Below are positions 28,718 through 38,675 of a DNA stretch of 64,000 bases, piece after piece. The notes under the pieces are model-generated. The model worked only from the letters and a program-made list of their open reading frames with translations, did no database searches and was not told the origin of the DNA. Where the stretch lies: the NCBI RefSeq assembly GCF_006538325.1, contig NZ_BJKK01000001.1, forward strand, positions 496,001 through 560,000, read 5' to 3'. Origin of the DNA: Alteromonas sp. KUL42 (GTDB lineage: Bacteria; Pseudomonadota; Gammaproteobacteria; Enterobacterales; Alteromonadaceae). A program made the translations under genes and the position numbers. Each line of letters starts with the position of its first letter. The first letter of the stretch is position 1.

Positions 28718-29788
28718 ATGGTGTCAGAAGATAACGCGAACCAAGAAGTAAATTCGCAAGAACAAGAGAGCACGCCAAGTCCGGGGGCAATACTTAAAGC
28801 TCGCAGAGAGTCTTTGGGTTTGTCTCAACAGCAAATTGCCGAGAAATTATTTTTAAAAGCAAATCAAATCAATGATTTAGAGTGTGACGTAATAGATGAG
28901 AAGTCATCTGTTACTTTCACTAAAGGGTATGTAAGAAACTATGCCAAGCAATTAGGCCTGAATTCACAAGAGGTTATTGCCGCATTTGAACGCTTCCATA
29001 ATCAAACATCTGTGCCTTCATCAACAAAGCTGCAGAGCTTTTCCAAGCGTGTTGCAAAACAGACACATGATGACAGATGGATGATGGTGACCTACATCAT
29101 TTTACTTTTGATTGTCGCCGGTGTTGTTGTTTGGTGGTATCAACAACCAAATGATGATGATACGTCAGGTATTTCACTTTCTGAATCTGTAAAGCAAGAG
29201 GCTTCCAATACTCCAATTGAATCATCTTCAAACGAAAGTAATGCTGCTAGCCAAAATGGCTCAATTCAAATCAATGACGTTGAACTTGGCGGTAGCGAAG
29301 AAGAGGGAAATTTGCGTTCTGAAGCGATTGAGCCAGATGGAAGAGAGCTAGAGGAGACAGAGCAATCCTCAGGTACAATGGCGAGTGATAGTTCTAACAC
29401 AGCACAAGCAGGAAGTCTTGATGACACAACGAGTGCGATACCTTCTCCACCTTCTGATGTAGATGACAGTAACAATTTAACTGAACTATTGACTGATAAC
29501 GAACCTGAAACTGATGCTTTGGTGGTAAATGATATAAACAACGCTGCGCCTATATCAATGACGTTTACTTTTGATGAGGACTGCTGGGTTAATATTAAAG
29601 ACGCGACTAATGAAGATATTGCTTATGGTGTAAAGCAAAAAGGGCGCGTGATGGAAATTCAAGGTATTCCACCGGTTGAAGTTACACTTGGTGCGCCGGA
29701 TAATGTGCGCATATCGGTTAATGGCGAGCCCGTTGATATTTCTTCCTACCAAAACGGTAGAACTGCTCGTTTCACTCTTCCCATGTAG
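28718..29788 (+). CDS. rodZ: Cytoskeleton protein RodZ
   Basis: RodZ links MreB to the rod-shape elongation machinery. The 356-residue protein has an N-terminal helix-turn-helix (about 24-90; LSQQQIAEKLFLKANQI), one membrane helix (about 120-141; MMVTYIILLLIVAGVVVWWY), and a low-complexity acidic Ser-rich region. A C-terminal DUF4115-like domain follows from about residue 272 (MTFTFDEDCWVNIKDATNED). It follows pilW by 6 bp and precedes ispG by 8 bp. Confidence 0.92.
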   Translation: MVSEDNANQEVNSQEQESTPSPGAILKARRESLGLSQQQIAEKLFLKANQINDLECDVIDEKSSVTFTKGYVRNYAKQLGLNSQEVIAAFERFHNQTSVPSSTKLQSFSKRVAKQTHDDRWMMVTYIILLLIVAGVVVWWYQQPNDDDTSGISLSESVKQEASNTPIESSSNESNAASQNGSIQINDVELGGSEEEGNLRSEAIEPDGRELEETEQSSGTMASDSSNTAQAGSLDDTTSAIPSPPSDVDDSNNLTELLTDNEPETDALVVNDINNAAPISMTFTFDEDCWVNIKDATNEDIAYGVKQKGRVMEIQGIPPVEVTLGAPDNVRISVNGEPVDISSYQNGRTARFTLPM

Positions 29789-29796
29789 GTAATTAG

Positions 29797-30915
29797 ATGT
29801 TTGCAGAGAGTCCTATTACGCGTAGAAAATCTACGCGTATTAATGTAGGTAATGTTCCTATTGGCGATGGTGCCCCAATTGCTGTTCAGTCTATGACGAA
29901 CACACGCACTACGGATGTGGCGGCCACCGTTGATCAAATCAATCGCATTGTCGCCGTTGGTGGTGAGATTGTTCGTGTGTCAGTGCCCACCATGGAGGCT
30001 GCTGAAGCGTTTAAAGAAATAAAGCGCCAAGTAAGCGTACCTTTGGTTGCAGATATTCATTTTGATTATCGAATTGCCCTTAAAGTTGCTGAATATGGCG
30101 TAGATTGTTTGCGCATTAACCCTGGCAATATTGGCAATATGGAGCGGGTACGTTCAGTTGTCGATTGCGCAAAAGACAAAAATATCCCTATTCGCATTGG
30201 GGTAAATGGCGGGTCATTAGAAAAAGACTTGCAAGAAAAATACGGAGAGCCAACGCCAGAAGCCCTGGTAGAGTCGGCCATGCGCCATGTTGATATTCTA
30301 GATAAGCTGAACTTTGATCAGTTTAAAGTCAGTGTTAAAGCCTCTGACGTATTCTTGGCTGTAGGTGCTTACCGATTGTTAGCACAGAAAATTGATCAGC
30401 CACTTCATTTGGGAATAACAGAAGCCGGTGGTCAGCGAGCTGGCGCAGTAAAAAGTGCGGTAGGCCTTGGTATGCTTTTAGCTGAAGGTATTGGTGATAC
30501 ACTACGGGTGTCGCTCGCCGCCGACCCAGTTGAAGAAATTAAAGTGGGCTTTGATATTTTGAAGTCGCTCCGTATACGTTCGCGCGGGATCAATTTCATT
30601 GCATGCCCAAGTTGTTCTCGCCAAGAGTTTGATGTAATTGGCACGGTGAACGCCCTTGAACAGCGTCTTGAAGATATTCTTACACCAATGGACGTTTCTA
30701 TTATAGGTTGTGTGGTCAATGGACCGGGTGAGGCTGAGGTTTCTGATCTTGGTCTGACTGGTGCGCGCAACATGAGTGGTTTATACGAAGACGGTAAGCG
30801 GGTTAAAGAGCGTTTGCCAAATGACGACTTAGTTGACAGGCTCGAAGCCAGGATACGTTCTAAGGCCGCTCGATTAAATGAAGAAAACAAAATTCAGGTA
30901 TCGGTGAAAGACTAA
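29797..30915 (+). CDS. ispG: 4-hydroxy-3-methylbut-2-enyl diphosphate synthase IspG
   Basis: IspG is the [4Fe-4S] enzyme of the MEP isoprenoid pathway. The 372-residue protein contains [28 protein letters not shown], and the cluster motif [14 protein letters not shown] with its two cysteines, plus a third in [20 protein letters not shown]. It is the last gene before a terminator. As an Fe-S enzyme it is a client of the system encoded 5-12 kb upstream. Confidence 0.97.
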   Translation: MFAESPITRRKSTRINVGNVPIGDGAPIAVQSMTNTRTTDVAATVDQINRIVAVGGEIVRVSVPTMEAAEAFKEIKRQVSVPLVADIHFDYRIALKVAEYGVDCLRINPGNIGNMERVRSVVDCAKDKNIPIRIGVNGGSLEKDLQEKYGEPTPEALVESAMRHVDILDKLNFDQFKVSVKASDVFLAVGAYRLLAQKIDQPLHLGITEAGGQRAGAVKSAVGLGMLLAEGIGDTLRVSLAADPVEEIKVGFDILKSLRIRSRGINFIACPSCSRQEFDVIGTVNALEQRLEDILTPMDVSIIGCVVNGPGEAEVSDLGLTGARNMSGLYEDGKRVKERLPNDDLVDRLEARIRSKAARLNEENKIQVSVKD

Positions 30916-30925
30916 ACCTGTAACG

Positions 30926-30966
30926 TTGTTGTTTACAAGTAAAGCCCCTATAATGCGGGGCTTTTC
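30926..30966 (+). terminator. ispG terminator hairpin that also contains a -10-like TATAAT
   Basis: AAAGCCCC (30941-30948) pairs with GGGGCTTT (30957-30964), followed by TCACT. TATAAT fills the loop (30949-30954), with TTGTTG 17 bp upstream. The hairpin may therefore overlap the hisS promoter. Confidence 0.65.
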
Positions 30967-30992
30967 ACTATTTAGCAGTATGAGAATTTCAC

Positions 30993-32273
30993 GTGGCTAA
31001 AACAATTCAGGCAATACGAGGCATGAATGATTGCCTACCGGAAATTTCCGGCACATGGCAAAAAGTTGAATCTGTACTTCGTCAGGTTGTGGCGAATTAT
31101 GGTTATCAAGAAATACGCACTCCCATTGTTGAAAGTACCGACTTATTTAAACGTTCAATTGGTGAAGTGACGGATATCGTTGAGAAGGAAATGTACACCT
31201 TCGAAGATAGAAATGGTGACAGTTTAACACTTCGCCCGGAAGGCACTGCAAGCTGTGTACGCGCGGGTAATGAGCATGGACTCTTGTACAACCAGCAACA
31301 GCGTTTGTGGTACATGGGGCCGATGTTTAGGCACGAGCGTCCGCAAAAAGGCCGTTACCGCCAGTTCCACCAATTTGGCGTTGAAACCTATGGTATGGAT
31401 GGCCCAGATATCGATTTAGAGGTTATTCTGCTGAGTGCTCGCTTGTGGAAAGCGTTTGGTATTGAGCAGCACGTGAAGTTGCAAATTAATACCCTAGGCT
31501 CGAATGAAGCAAGAGCGGCATACCGTGATACTTTGGTTGAGTTCCTCAAGGCACGTGCTGATAAGTTAGATGAAGACTCGTTACGTCGCCTAGAGAGTAA
31601 TCCGTTGCGTGTACTTGATAGCAAGAATCCAGAAGTGCAAGCTGCTATTGAAGATGCCCCATCACTGATAGATCATTTAGATGAAGAGTCAAAAACGCAT
31701 TTTGAGACCTTATGTGCGCGTTTGACTCAAGCTGGAATTGAGTTTGAAATCAATCCGCGTTTGGTGCGCGGTCTTGATTATTACAATCGAACGGTTTTTG
31801 AGTGGGTAACAGATAGTCTTGGTGCCCAAGGTACCGTTTGTGCGGGTGGCCGTTACGATGGCCTCGTAGAGCAATTAGGTGGTAAAGCTACTCCAGCAGT
31901 AGGCTTTGCAATGGGTATTGAGCGTTTGGTTCTGTTGCTAACCACACTGACAGAAGAAGGTCAGGACACTAGTTTTGTTGATGTGTATGTCACAGCAATG
32001 GGCGATGACGCGCAAGCGTATGCAATCGAAGTGTCAGAACACCTTCGCAATACGTTGCCTACAACCCGTGTGATGATGCATTGTGGCGGCGGCAACTTTA
32101 AGAAACAACTAAAGCGTGCGGATAAAACCGGCGCACGTCTGGCGCTACTTTTAGGCTCTGACGAAATGCAATCCCGCGTAGTAGGCGTAAAGCCATTGCG
32201 TGATGGTCAAGAACAAGTAACCGTTAGTTTCGATGCCTTAAGCGATAAGGTTGTCGAGATGCTAAACGTATAA
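30993..32273 (+). CDS. hisS: Histidyl-tRNA synthetase
   Basis: A class II aminoacyl-tRNA synthetase of 426 residues that charges tRNA-His. GTG 30993 starts the standard [16 protein letters not shown]. Motif 2 is in [20 protein letters not shown], the HisRS-specific blocks are [15 protein letters not shown] and [14 protein letters not shown], and motif 3 is in [16 protein letters not shown]-terminal anticodon-binding domain follows from about residue 330. The cognate tRNA-His gene lies at 58652 in this window. yfgM and bamB follow. Confidence 0.97.
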   Translation: MAKTIQAIRGMNDCLPEISGTWQKVESVLRQVVANYGYQEIRTPIVESTDLFKRSIGEVTDIVEKEMYTFEDRNGDSLTLRPEGTASCVRAGNEHGLLYNQQQRLWYMGPMFRHERPQKGRYRQFHQFGVETYGMDGPDIDLEVILLSARLWKAFGIEQHVKLQINTLGSNEARAAYRDTLVEFLKARADKLDEDSLRRLESNPLRVLDSKNPEVQAAIEDAPSLIDHLDEESKTHFETLCARLTQAGIEFEINPRLVRGLDYYNRTVFEWVTDSLGAQGTVCAGGRYDGLVEQLGGKATPAVGFAMGIERLVLLLTTLTEEGQDTSFVDVYVTAMGDDAQAYAIEVSEHLRNTLPTTRVMMHCGGGNFKKQLKRADKTGARLALLLGSDEMQSRVVGVKPLRDGQEQVTVSFDALSDKVVEMLNV

Positions 32274-32287
32274 AGTAAGAGGACATC

Positions 32288-32908
32288 ATGGAACAGTTCG
32301 CAACAGAAGAACAACAAGTAGAAGCGATTAAACGTTTTTGGAAAGAACACGGCACAGCCATTATTGTTGGCGCGGCATTAGGTCTAGGTGGTTTGTGGGG
32401 ATGGCGCTACTATTCAGAGTCGCAAATTCAAAGTAAAGAAGCGGCCTCTGTAGCATACCAAGAAGCGGTAGAAACCTTCGGCACAGAAGGCAGTGAAGCG
32501 AAAGTGAGCGCCTTCATTGATGCAAACAAAGACAGTGGCTATGCCAGTATTGCCAGCCTTCTAGCAGCGAAACAAGCCGCTGATTCTGGTGATTTAGACG
32601 CAGCCGCATCGCACTTAAATACCGTTGTTACCTTTGCTGAAAACAATGAATTAAAAGCGTTAGCGTCACTTCGCCTTGCTAGAGTGCAAATTGAAATGAA
32701 CCAGCTGGACGCTGCGTTGTCTACGGTTAGCAATGTAACAAACGACGCATTTGCCGCTGAAGTTTCAGAAATAAAAGGCGATGTATATCAGAAACAAAAC
32801 AAGTTTGACGATGCGCGTTTAGCTTACTCTAGTGCGTTAGAAAAAAATGCCAATAATCCGCTTTTACAAATGAAGCTAGATAATCTATCTGTCGCTACAG
32901 GGCAGTAA
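32288..32908 (+). CDS. yfgM: YfgM-family Sec translocon ancillary protein
   Basis: The 206-residue protein has a short cytoplasmic N-terminus (EQQVEAIKRFWKEHG), one membrane helix (about 23-40; TAIIVGAALGLGGLWGW) and a periplasmic tetratricopeptide region. In E. coli YfgM associates with SecYEG and the chaperone PpiD. The hisS-yfgM-bamB-der order is conserved in gammaproteobacteria and supports the name. ATG 32288 follows AAGAGGA. Confidence 0.9.
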   Translation: MEQFATEEQQVEAIKRFWKEHGTAIIVGAALGLGGLWGWRYYSESQIQSKEAASVAYQEAVETFGTEGSEAKVSAFIDANKDSGYASIASLLAAKQAADSGDLDAAASHLNTVVTFAENNELKALASLRLARVQIEMNQLDAALSTVSNVTNDAFAAEVSEIKGDVYQKQNKFDDARLAYSSALEKNANNPLLQMKLDNLSVATGQ

Positions 32909-32952
32909 TCGCGGGCCAACAGGCTGGTATAAAGAATAAAGAGGTACGCAAT

Positions 32953-34212
32953 TTGTTTCACAAGACGTGTGGCCAGAAAGGTCGATTTGTTCGCACGATA
33001 GGTGTGGCACTGGCATTGTCGTTAACAATGTCGGGGTGCTCAACTGTCTCAGATTGGTTCACTGACGATGAAGAGCTTGAAATTCGTCGATTAAAGCCAA
33101 TTGAAGCGAAATTTACGCCAAGGATTAATTGGGAAAGAGATATCGGCGATGGCGTTGAGCATTACTTCTCTCGTCTGCGCCCCGTATATGCTTACGACAA
33201 GTTGTACGCTGCTGACCGTCACGGTGCAGTAGTGGCTATGGAGCCAGCTACGGGTAAAATTCTATGGGAAAAGAATTTTGCTCAGTTTCGCTCTGAAGGC
33301 ATGTTGAGCTCTGTCACCAAGCTGTGGCGCTCAGGTGAAACAGCGCGTATCGGTGGCATAGCTGTCGCTGATAGACATGTCTTTATTGGTACTGAAAACG
33401 GATACGTTGCAGCACTAGATGCGCAAACCGGTGAATTAGTTTGGGATGCAACAGTACCTGGTGAAGTACTTGCAGCGCCTGCTGCTGACGAAGGCATATT
33501 AGTAGTAAATACTGGCTCTGGTAGCTTGTTTGGTTTCAACACGCGCACAGGTGAACAGTTGTGGCGTCACGAAGGCGATACCCCTCCGCTTACGCTTAGA
33601 GGGATCTCAGGTCCAATAGCGTCAAACGGTGGAACAATTGTCGGAACACCTACGGGTAAAATACAGGTTAATCTTATTGAATCTGGCGTGTTAGCATGGG
33701 AAACAGCGATTGCAAAACCATCAGGTGCGACTGAACTTGAGCGTATTGTTGATATAGATACCACGCCGGTTTTATTTGGCGGTACTATTTATACTGTTTC
33801 TTATAACGGAACCTTGGCTGCGGTTGAATTGCGTTCGGGTCGTATTATTTGGAACCGTGAATATGCATCGTTTAGAAACTTGACCATAGACGGCAATAAA
33901 ATGTTTGTTGTTGATAATAGTTCTAACGTGTATGCACTAGACAGACGTAATGGCGTAGAGCTTTGGTCTCAAGGTGGATTGAAGTTGCGTTCAGTTACTG
34001 CTGCTACGCCAGTAGGCGAGTATGTTGTAGTGGGCGATAACTGGGGCTTTTTACATTGGATAGAGCAAGAGACCGGTACCATTGTTGCGCGCCTTGATGT
34101 AGGCGGTGACGATGAAGACGACGCTATTTTTGCTGCGCCGCTAAAAGTGGACGACACTATTGTTACTGTTACTCGAAATGGTGTAGTTGCTTCAGTTAGC
34201 GCATCAAATTAA
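32953..34212 (+). CDS. bamB: Outer-membrane protein assembly lipoprotein BamB
   Basis: BamB is the beta-propeller lipoprotein of the BAM complex that folds outer-membrane proteins. TTG 32953 has AGAGG 9 bp upstream. The signal ends at the lipobox TMSGC (C29). The mature protein has repeated PQQ-like blades such as AMEPATGKILWEKNF, ALDAQTGELVWDATV and GFNTRTGEQLWRHEG. The total of 419 residues is usual. A terminator follows. Confidence 0.94.
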   Translation: MFHKTCGQKGRFVRTIGVALALSLTMSGCSTVSDWFTDDEELEIRRLKPIEAKFTPRINWERDIGDGVEHYFSRLRPVYAYDKLYAADRHGAVVAMEPATGKILWEKNFAQFRSEGMLSSVTKLWRSGETARIGGIAVADRHVFIGTENGYVAALDAQTGELVWDATVPGEVLAAPAADEGILVVNTGSGSLFGFNTRTGEQLWRHEGDTPPLTLRGISGPIASNGGTIVGTPTGKIQVNLIESGVLAWETAIAKPSGATELERIVDIDTTPVLFGGTIYTVSYNGTLAAVELRSGRIIWNREYASFRNLTIDGNKMFVVDNSSNVYALDRRNGVELWSQGGLKLRSVTAATPVGEYVVVGDNWGFLHWIEQETGTIVARLDVGGDDEDDAIFAAPLKVDDTIVTVTRNGVVASVSASN

Positions 34213-34234
34213 TCTATTACATCTTCACTAAAAT

Positions 34235-34270
34235 GGCGCTCAAGTTATGTCTTGTGCGCCGTTTTTCTTT
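34235..34270 (+). terminator. Rho-independent terminator of bamB
   Basis: GGCGC plus CAAG pairs with CTTG plus GCGCC across a TTATGT loop, with one mismatch, then TTTTTCTTTT. Confidence 0.8.
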
Positions 34271-34395
34271 TAATATTTCTTTTTTATCTAACTGAAATAC
34301 TGTGGTGTAGGTTAGTTTACTGGGAATACCGTGATGAGGTATGGAACGTCATTGGTATTAGGTAGGTAACAAGGTATAATACACCATTAATTAAT

Positions 34396-34447
34396 ACCAC
34401 AATGCCATAAACACCAAAAGCTGATTTGGCGTTTATGGCATTGTGGT
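34396..34447 (+). other. Long 23-bp inverted repeat in the der leader
   Basis: ACCACAATGCCATAAACACC... (34396-34418) pairs with ...GGTGT-like GCGTTTATGGCATTGTGGT (34425-34447) over a six-base loop, with one A.C mismatch. It ends about 31 bp before the der ATG and has no T-run after it, so it is a leader structure rather than an ordinary terminator. Confidence 0.7.
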
Positions 34448-34478
34448 TTGTGCTTTCATTACCCCTAGGATCTAATCA

Positions 34479-35924
34479 ATGTTACCCGTTGTTGCTTTGG
34501 TAGGCCGCCCAAATGTTGGGAAGTCAACCTTGTTTAATCGTCTTACCAATACTCGTGATGCACTTGTAGCTGACTTTCCCGGTCTTACTCGAGACCGTAA
34601 ATATGGCCAAGCTAAGTTCGAGAAGCGCCAATTTATTGTAGTGGATACAGGTGGGATTACGGGCGACGAAGAAGGTATTGATGCGGAAATGGCACAGCAA
34701 TCTTTGCTTGCCATTGAAGAAGCCGATGTTGTTATGTTTTTGGTTGATGCCAGAGCGGGTTTATTGCCTGCTGATCAAGGGATTGCAGACCATTTACGCC
34801 GTATCAATAAAAAGGTGTTTGTGGTTGCAAATAAGGTTGACGGTATTGATGGCGACAGTGAGAGCGCAGAATTTTACTCTTTAGGTTTAGGTGATATTAA
34901 ACAGATTGCTGCAGCACACGGTCGTGGCGTAAGCCAGTTGTTGCAAGATGCCCTCGCACCACTTGAATCCGATTTTCCTGATATGGAAGTGGTTGATGAA
35001 GTAACACAGGAAGACGAAGACGCTGAAGAGCAACGTCAACGCTTGCAAGATTTGCCTATCAAACTCGCCATTGTGGGTAAACCGAATGTGGGTAAATCCA
35101 CATTGACTAACCGCATATTGGGTGAAGAAAGGGTCGTTGTATACGATATGCCCGGCACAACCCGAGACAGTGTTTATATTCCAATGGAGCGTGATGAGCG
35201 CGAATATATTCTTATCGACACGGCTGGCGTAAGAAAGCGTAAAAAAATCAGTGAAGCAATAGAGAAATTCTCTATTGTTAAAACCCTGCAAGCCATTGAA
35301 GAAGCTAACGTAGTGTTATTGGTTATTGATGCACGTGAAGGGATCACTGACCAAGACCTGAGCTTGCTTGGCTTTGTACTAAATTCTGGTCGTTCGTTGG
35401 TGTTGGCCGTGAACAAATGGGATGGCTTGAATACAGACGTTAAAGATGAAATTAAGCGAGAAATGGATAGACGACTTGGCTTTATCGACTTTGCGCGTAT
35501 TCATTTTATATCTGCTTTGCACGGTTCGGGCGTTGGCAATTTGTTTGAATCAGTGCAGGAAGCCTATCAAAGTGCAACTAAACGAATCAATACGGCCTTA
35601 CTCACGCAAATTATGGAAATGGCCCAAGACGACCACCAACCACCGCTGGTACGCGGACGTCGCGTAAAAATGAAATACGCCCATGCGGGTGGATATAATC
35701 CTCCGGTGATTGTAATACACGGCAACCAGGTTGACGATTTACCAAGCTCTTATAAACGCTTTTTGATGAACTACTTTAGAAAAGCATTAGAAATAATGGG
35801 CACGCCAATAAAGATTGAATTTAGAGAAGGGAATAACCCCTTTGAAGGTAAAAAGAATAACCTTACTTTGGCACAGCAGCGTAAGCGCCGTCGTATGATG
35901 TCGTACTACAAAGACAAAAAGTAA
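34479..35924 (+). CDS. der: Ribosome-associated GTPase Der (EngA)
   Basis: Der is a tandem-GTPase essential for 50S subunit assembly. The 481-residue protein has a first G domain with [14 protein letters not shown] (about 8-21) and a second with [14 protein letters not shown] (about 200-213). Switch regions are [12 protein letters not shown] and [13 protein letters not shown], and NKWDGL closes the second G domain. A C-terminal KH-like domain follows. It has normal length. Terminator 18 bp downstream. Confidence 0.97.
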   Translation: MLPVVALVGRPNVGKSTLFNRLTNTRDALVADFPGLTRDRKYGQAKFEKRQFIVVDTGGITGDEEGIDAEMAQQSLLAIEEADVVMFLVDARAGLLPADQGIADHLRRINKKVFVVANKVDGIDGDSESAEFYSLGLGDIKQIAAAHGRGVSQLLQDALAPLESDFPDMEVVDEVTQEDEDAEEQRQRLQDLPIKLAIVGKPNVGKSTLTNRILGEERVVVYDMPGTTRDSVYIPMERDEREYILIDTAGVRKRKKISEAIEKFSIVKTLQAIEEANVVLLVIDAREGITDQDLSLLGFVLNSGRSLVLAVNKWDGLNTDVKDEIKREMDRRLGFIDFARIHFISALHGSGVGNLFESVQEAYQSATKRINTALLTQIMEMAQDDHQPPLVRGRRVKMKYAHAGGYNPPVIVIHGNQVDDLPSSYKRFLMNYFRKALEIMGTPIKIEFREGNNPFEGKKNNLTLAQQRKRRRMMSYYKDKK

Positions 35925-35941
35925 AAGTTTCAAAATACACC

Positions 35942-35966
35942 AAAGCGCACGATATGTGCGCTTTTT
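35942..35966 (+). terminator. Rho-independent terminator of der
   Basis: AAAGCGCAC, loop GATAT, GTGCGCTTT, then TT. A perfect nine-bp stem. Confidence 0.85.
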
Positions 35967-35971
35967 GCTAT

Positions 35972-36046
35972 GAGGCGTCCAAATTAGAAGCGTTCAAATC
36001 AGAGGCGTTCAAATCAGAAGCGTCTAAATTAGAAGCTTTCAAATTA
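35972..36046. repeat. 15-bp tandem repeat, five copies
   Basis: Units of the form GARGCGTYCAAATYA run without a break for 75 bp (starts at 35972, 35987, 36002, 36017, 36032). In one forward frame they read as a five-residue repeat (EASKL/EAFKS), and that frame is open from ATG 35954 to TAA 36083. The ATG lies inside the der terminator, so I do not call a gene. Confidence 0.85.
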
Positions 36047-36130
36047 GATAAATTGGCTCTAGTGACTGGATCTCAGTACTGTTAAGGCACTGTGACCATC
36101 ATCATACAGACAACTCGTCTTTTTGCGGGT

Positions 36131-37180
36131 TTACTCTTCCAGCAATGAGCGAACATTCTTCATTAAGGTAGATTCTTTCGGTACTTCTACGCGGGTAATT
36201 AATTCGTTCACCAACTTATCTGAATAGTCAGTAGGAAACGTAGTGGCGACTTTTATAATTTTGTCTTCCCGACGAAATACATAGGTCGATGCATAGATAG
36301 TGGGTGTGCTGTCTGACTCTGCTTTAAGTCCTAAACGCCAACCTGTTATTTCACCATTTACAAAATAAGGTGATGCTGGGTTGGGTAAGCTTAAGGTTAA
36401 ATGTTGCATATTTGCCACGGAATTTGCTTTTTCTAAGTCATCATCAAGCTGCTTATTTAACAGCGCGTCAACTTCGGTATTCAGCGGCTCCAATATGGGA
36501 TATACAGATACATCCAATAAAGCATCTTCGAATGTAGGGTGAGTGTAGCGGGTTATGACTCCACTGAAGGGGTCTGCGTATAACTGTGTATCTAATTTGG
36601 TAAATTCGCCCACAGTCTCAGGCACTTGTAAGCTATTTTCATAGTTACTCGCCTCTAGCGCATTAAATAAAAAGCGACTAGAAAAAAGGGCAGACTGCTC
36701 TACGTGTTTTAGCCATTGAGAAACCAGAACCTCTGCGATGGCTCTGCCTTCTTCTATATTTACATCTGCTTCGTTTTGAGTTTGCGACGCAGTGATAAAT
36801 GAGTCGAGTTCTAACCCACGCCACTGAATAGTGAATTCGGCATACTGGCTTTGCATACTTCCATCACTTGTTCCAACATTGGCGATTAACAATTCGTAGT
36901 CACTACCTTCATTGAAAGGATGTAGTGACACAAAAGCATCTGAGTTTTTAAGTGCCAATACAAATGCGTTAGGTGATACTGCATCATCCTTGCAGTTTTC
37001 TTTTTTGAATTGTTCAGCACACGTTGTTTCCAGTAAGTCACTGGGATAACTCGAATATACAGAAAGAGGCGTGTGTATAGGCGAGATAGCAGTGGCCTTG
37101 GCTTGTGAACAAAACATTGTGCTACATAACACAACTGAAACCGCCACGCTGTGGAAAACGTTTAAAAAGGTACTATGCAA
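36131..37180 (-). CDS. Secreted protein of unknown function
   Basis: TTG 37180 is chosen because GGAGG lies 8 bp upstream; the in-frame ATG at 37207 has no ribosome-binding site. The product then begins MHSTFLNVFHSVAVSVVLCS and is a plausible Sec signal peptide, cut near AKATA. The mature part of about 320 residues is acidic and soluble, without recognised motifs; two cysteines are near the N-terminus (ETTCAEQFKKENC). It lies 36 bp downstream of xseA on the same strand and may be cotranscribed. No function can be named. Confidence 0.7.
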   Translation of the reverse strand: MHSTFLNVFHSVAVSVVLCSTMFCSQAKATAISPIHTPLSVYSSYPSDLLETTCAEQFKKENCKDDAVSPNAFVLALKNSDAFVSLHPFNEGSDYELLIANVGTSDGSMQSQYAEFTIQWRGLELDSFITASQTQNEADVNIEEGRAIAEVLVSQWLKHVEQSALFSSRFLFNALEASNYENSLQVPETVGEFTKLDTQLYADPFSGVITRYTHPTFEDALLDVSVYPILEPLNTEVDALLNKQLDDDLEKANSVANMQHLTLSLPNPASPYFVNGEITGWRLGLKAESDSTPTIYASTYVFRREDKIIKVATTFPTDYSDKLVNELITRVEVPKESTLMKNVRSLLEE

Positions 37181-37216
37181 TCTTGCCGCCTCCGTACGTG
37201 AATGCATCAACGACTA

Positions 37217-38575
37217 TTAATTCGAGCGCTTATTTATTGATACTACTTTACTGGTTATTTCACCGTCAGTCACTCGTGTTTTTATTTCATTTCCTATTTT
37301 TATCGCATCAACGCTGCTTACCGTCTCATCGCCATGCAAAGTAATACTGTAACCCCTTGCAAGTGTGGATAAAGGGCTAACCGACTGTAACAATTGCGCG
37401 CTACTTGCTAGTTCACGTTTCTTGGTTACCAGCAAACGTTGAATGTTATTATTGAGTTGCGTAGTTAAATAATTCAGCGTATCACGAGCGCGAGCGAGTT
37501 TGGCTGTTGGCGCTTGTTGATTCAACTTACCTTCTACATACTGTAATCGCTTGTCGTGCTTCGCAATGTGATTTTGTATTTGGTGGACGAGTTTTATTTG
37601 AAGCGCATCTAACGCTTGCCATTGATAACGAATTTTATTCTCGGGATGAAGGCTATCGAGTCGTTGTTTCAAAAGTAAAAGCTGTTGCCTGTTAGCTTGA
37701 ACATAATGCAGCATTGCTCGAGATAAACGCTGTTTCTGCTGAGCTAAATTTCCAAGCAATGCGTTAGCGTCCTGACTTAGAATTTCTGCCGCGGCTGAAG
37801 GTGTTGGAGCCCTAACATCAGCGACAAAATCTGCTATGGTAAAGTCGATTTCGTGACCGACTGCGCTCACTATCGGTATACTGCTAGCGGCAATTTCCCT
37901 AGCAAGGCCTTCGTCATTGAAACACCATAGGTCTTCTAAAGAGCCGCCGCCGCGGGTCAACAAAATAACGTCAACTTCTTTGCGGGCATTGGCGAGGTGT
38001 AGCGCATTAATTAACTGTTGTACGGCTAACTCACCCTGAACCATTGATGGGTATACAATGACTTCCGTTTGTGGGCTTCTGCGCTTAAGAACACTAAGTA
38101 CATCATGAAGCGCAGCGCCACTTGATGATGTGATAACGCCAATACGGCGAATATGTTCTGGCAAAGGGCGTTTATTTGTTACATCAAATAAGCCCTCATT
38201 ATTTAATTTGAATTTTAAAGCTTCAAAGGCTTGCTTGAGTGCGCCTTCGCCGTCACTTTCCATATGTTCAACAACAAGTTGGTAGTCGCCTCTTGCCTCA
38301 TATAAGCCAACTGATGCACGCACTAATATTTTGTCGCCTTCTTTCGGACGAATGCGTACATTGCGATTTGCGCCTTTGAACATGGCTGCGCGAACTTGGG
38401 CTTTGTTATCTTTTAACGTGAAGTACCAATGCCCCGATGCCGCAGAGACAAAATTGGAGATTTCAGCAGAAAGCCAAACAAGCCCAATTTCGCCTTCAAG
38501 CACGGTTCTGGCCAAGCGATTTAGCTTGGTAACTGTTAAAATTTGTCGCGAAGTAGATGGTGAATTTGTAAACAT
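37217..38575 (-). CDS. xseA: Exodeoxyribonuclease VII large subunit
   Basis: XseA is the catalytic subunit of ExoVII, a single-strand exonuclease. ATG 38575 gives [21 protein letters not shown] (452 residues). The OB-fold region (about 15-110) includes [20 protein letters not shown]. The catalytic domain has [38 protein letters not shown] and [19 protein letters not shown] long coiled-coil C-terminal region follows. It is divergent from guaB, the common gammaproteobacterial arrangement. Confidence 0.96.
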   Translation of the reverse strand: MFTNSPSTSRQILTVTKLNRLARTVLEGEIGLVWLSAEISNFVSAASGHWYFTLKDNKAQVRAAMFKGANRNVRIRPKEGDKILVRASVGLYEARGDYQLVVEHMESDGEGALKQAFEALKFKLNNEGLFDVTNKRPLPEHIRRIGVITSSSGAALHDVLSVLKRRSPQTEVIVYPSMVQGELAVQQLINALHLANARKEVDVILLTRGGGSLEDLWCFNDEGLAREIAASSIPIVSAVGHEIDFTIADFVADVRAPTPSAAAEILSQDANALLGNLAQQKQRLSRAMLHYVQANRQQLLLLKQRLDSLHPENKIRYQWQALDALQIKLVHQIQNHIAKHDKRLQYVEGKLNQQAPTAKLARARDTLNYLTTQLNNNIQRLLVTKKRELASSAQLLQSVSPLSTLARGYSITLHGDETVSSVDAIKIGNEIKTRVTDGEITSKVVSINKRSN

Positions 38576-38607
38576 AAAAAAAATCACTGGGTTTAATGCA
38601 TTTAGAG

Positions 38608-38648
38608 TTTACCTGAAAAGTAAAAAACACTACAATTGCGCCGCAATT
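38608..38648 (+). promoter_or_regulatory. guaB promoter with overlapping 15-bp palindrome
   Basis: TTTACC (38608) and TACAAT (38631) at 17-bp spacing. AATTGCG-C-CGCAATT (38634-38648) begins in the -10 and covers the expected start of transcription, as an operator would. The protein that binds is unknown. Confidence 0.55.
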
Positions 38649-38675
38649 AACCCTCAACTGAATAGGTGTTGTTGC

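Noticed and set aside
35972-36046. CRISPR or attachment site
   Set aside because: 15-bp contiguous repeats without spacers or integrase nearby; a simple minisatellite.
38331-38675. Upstream extension of guaB over xseA
   Set aside because: It is antisense to the 5' end of xseA; the protein from ATG 38676 has the exact family length and N-terminus.
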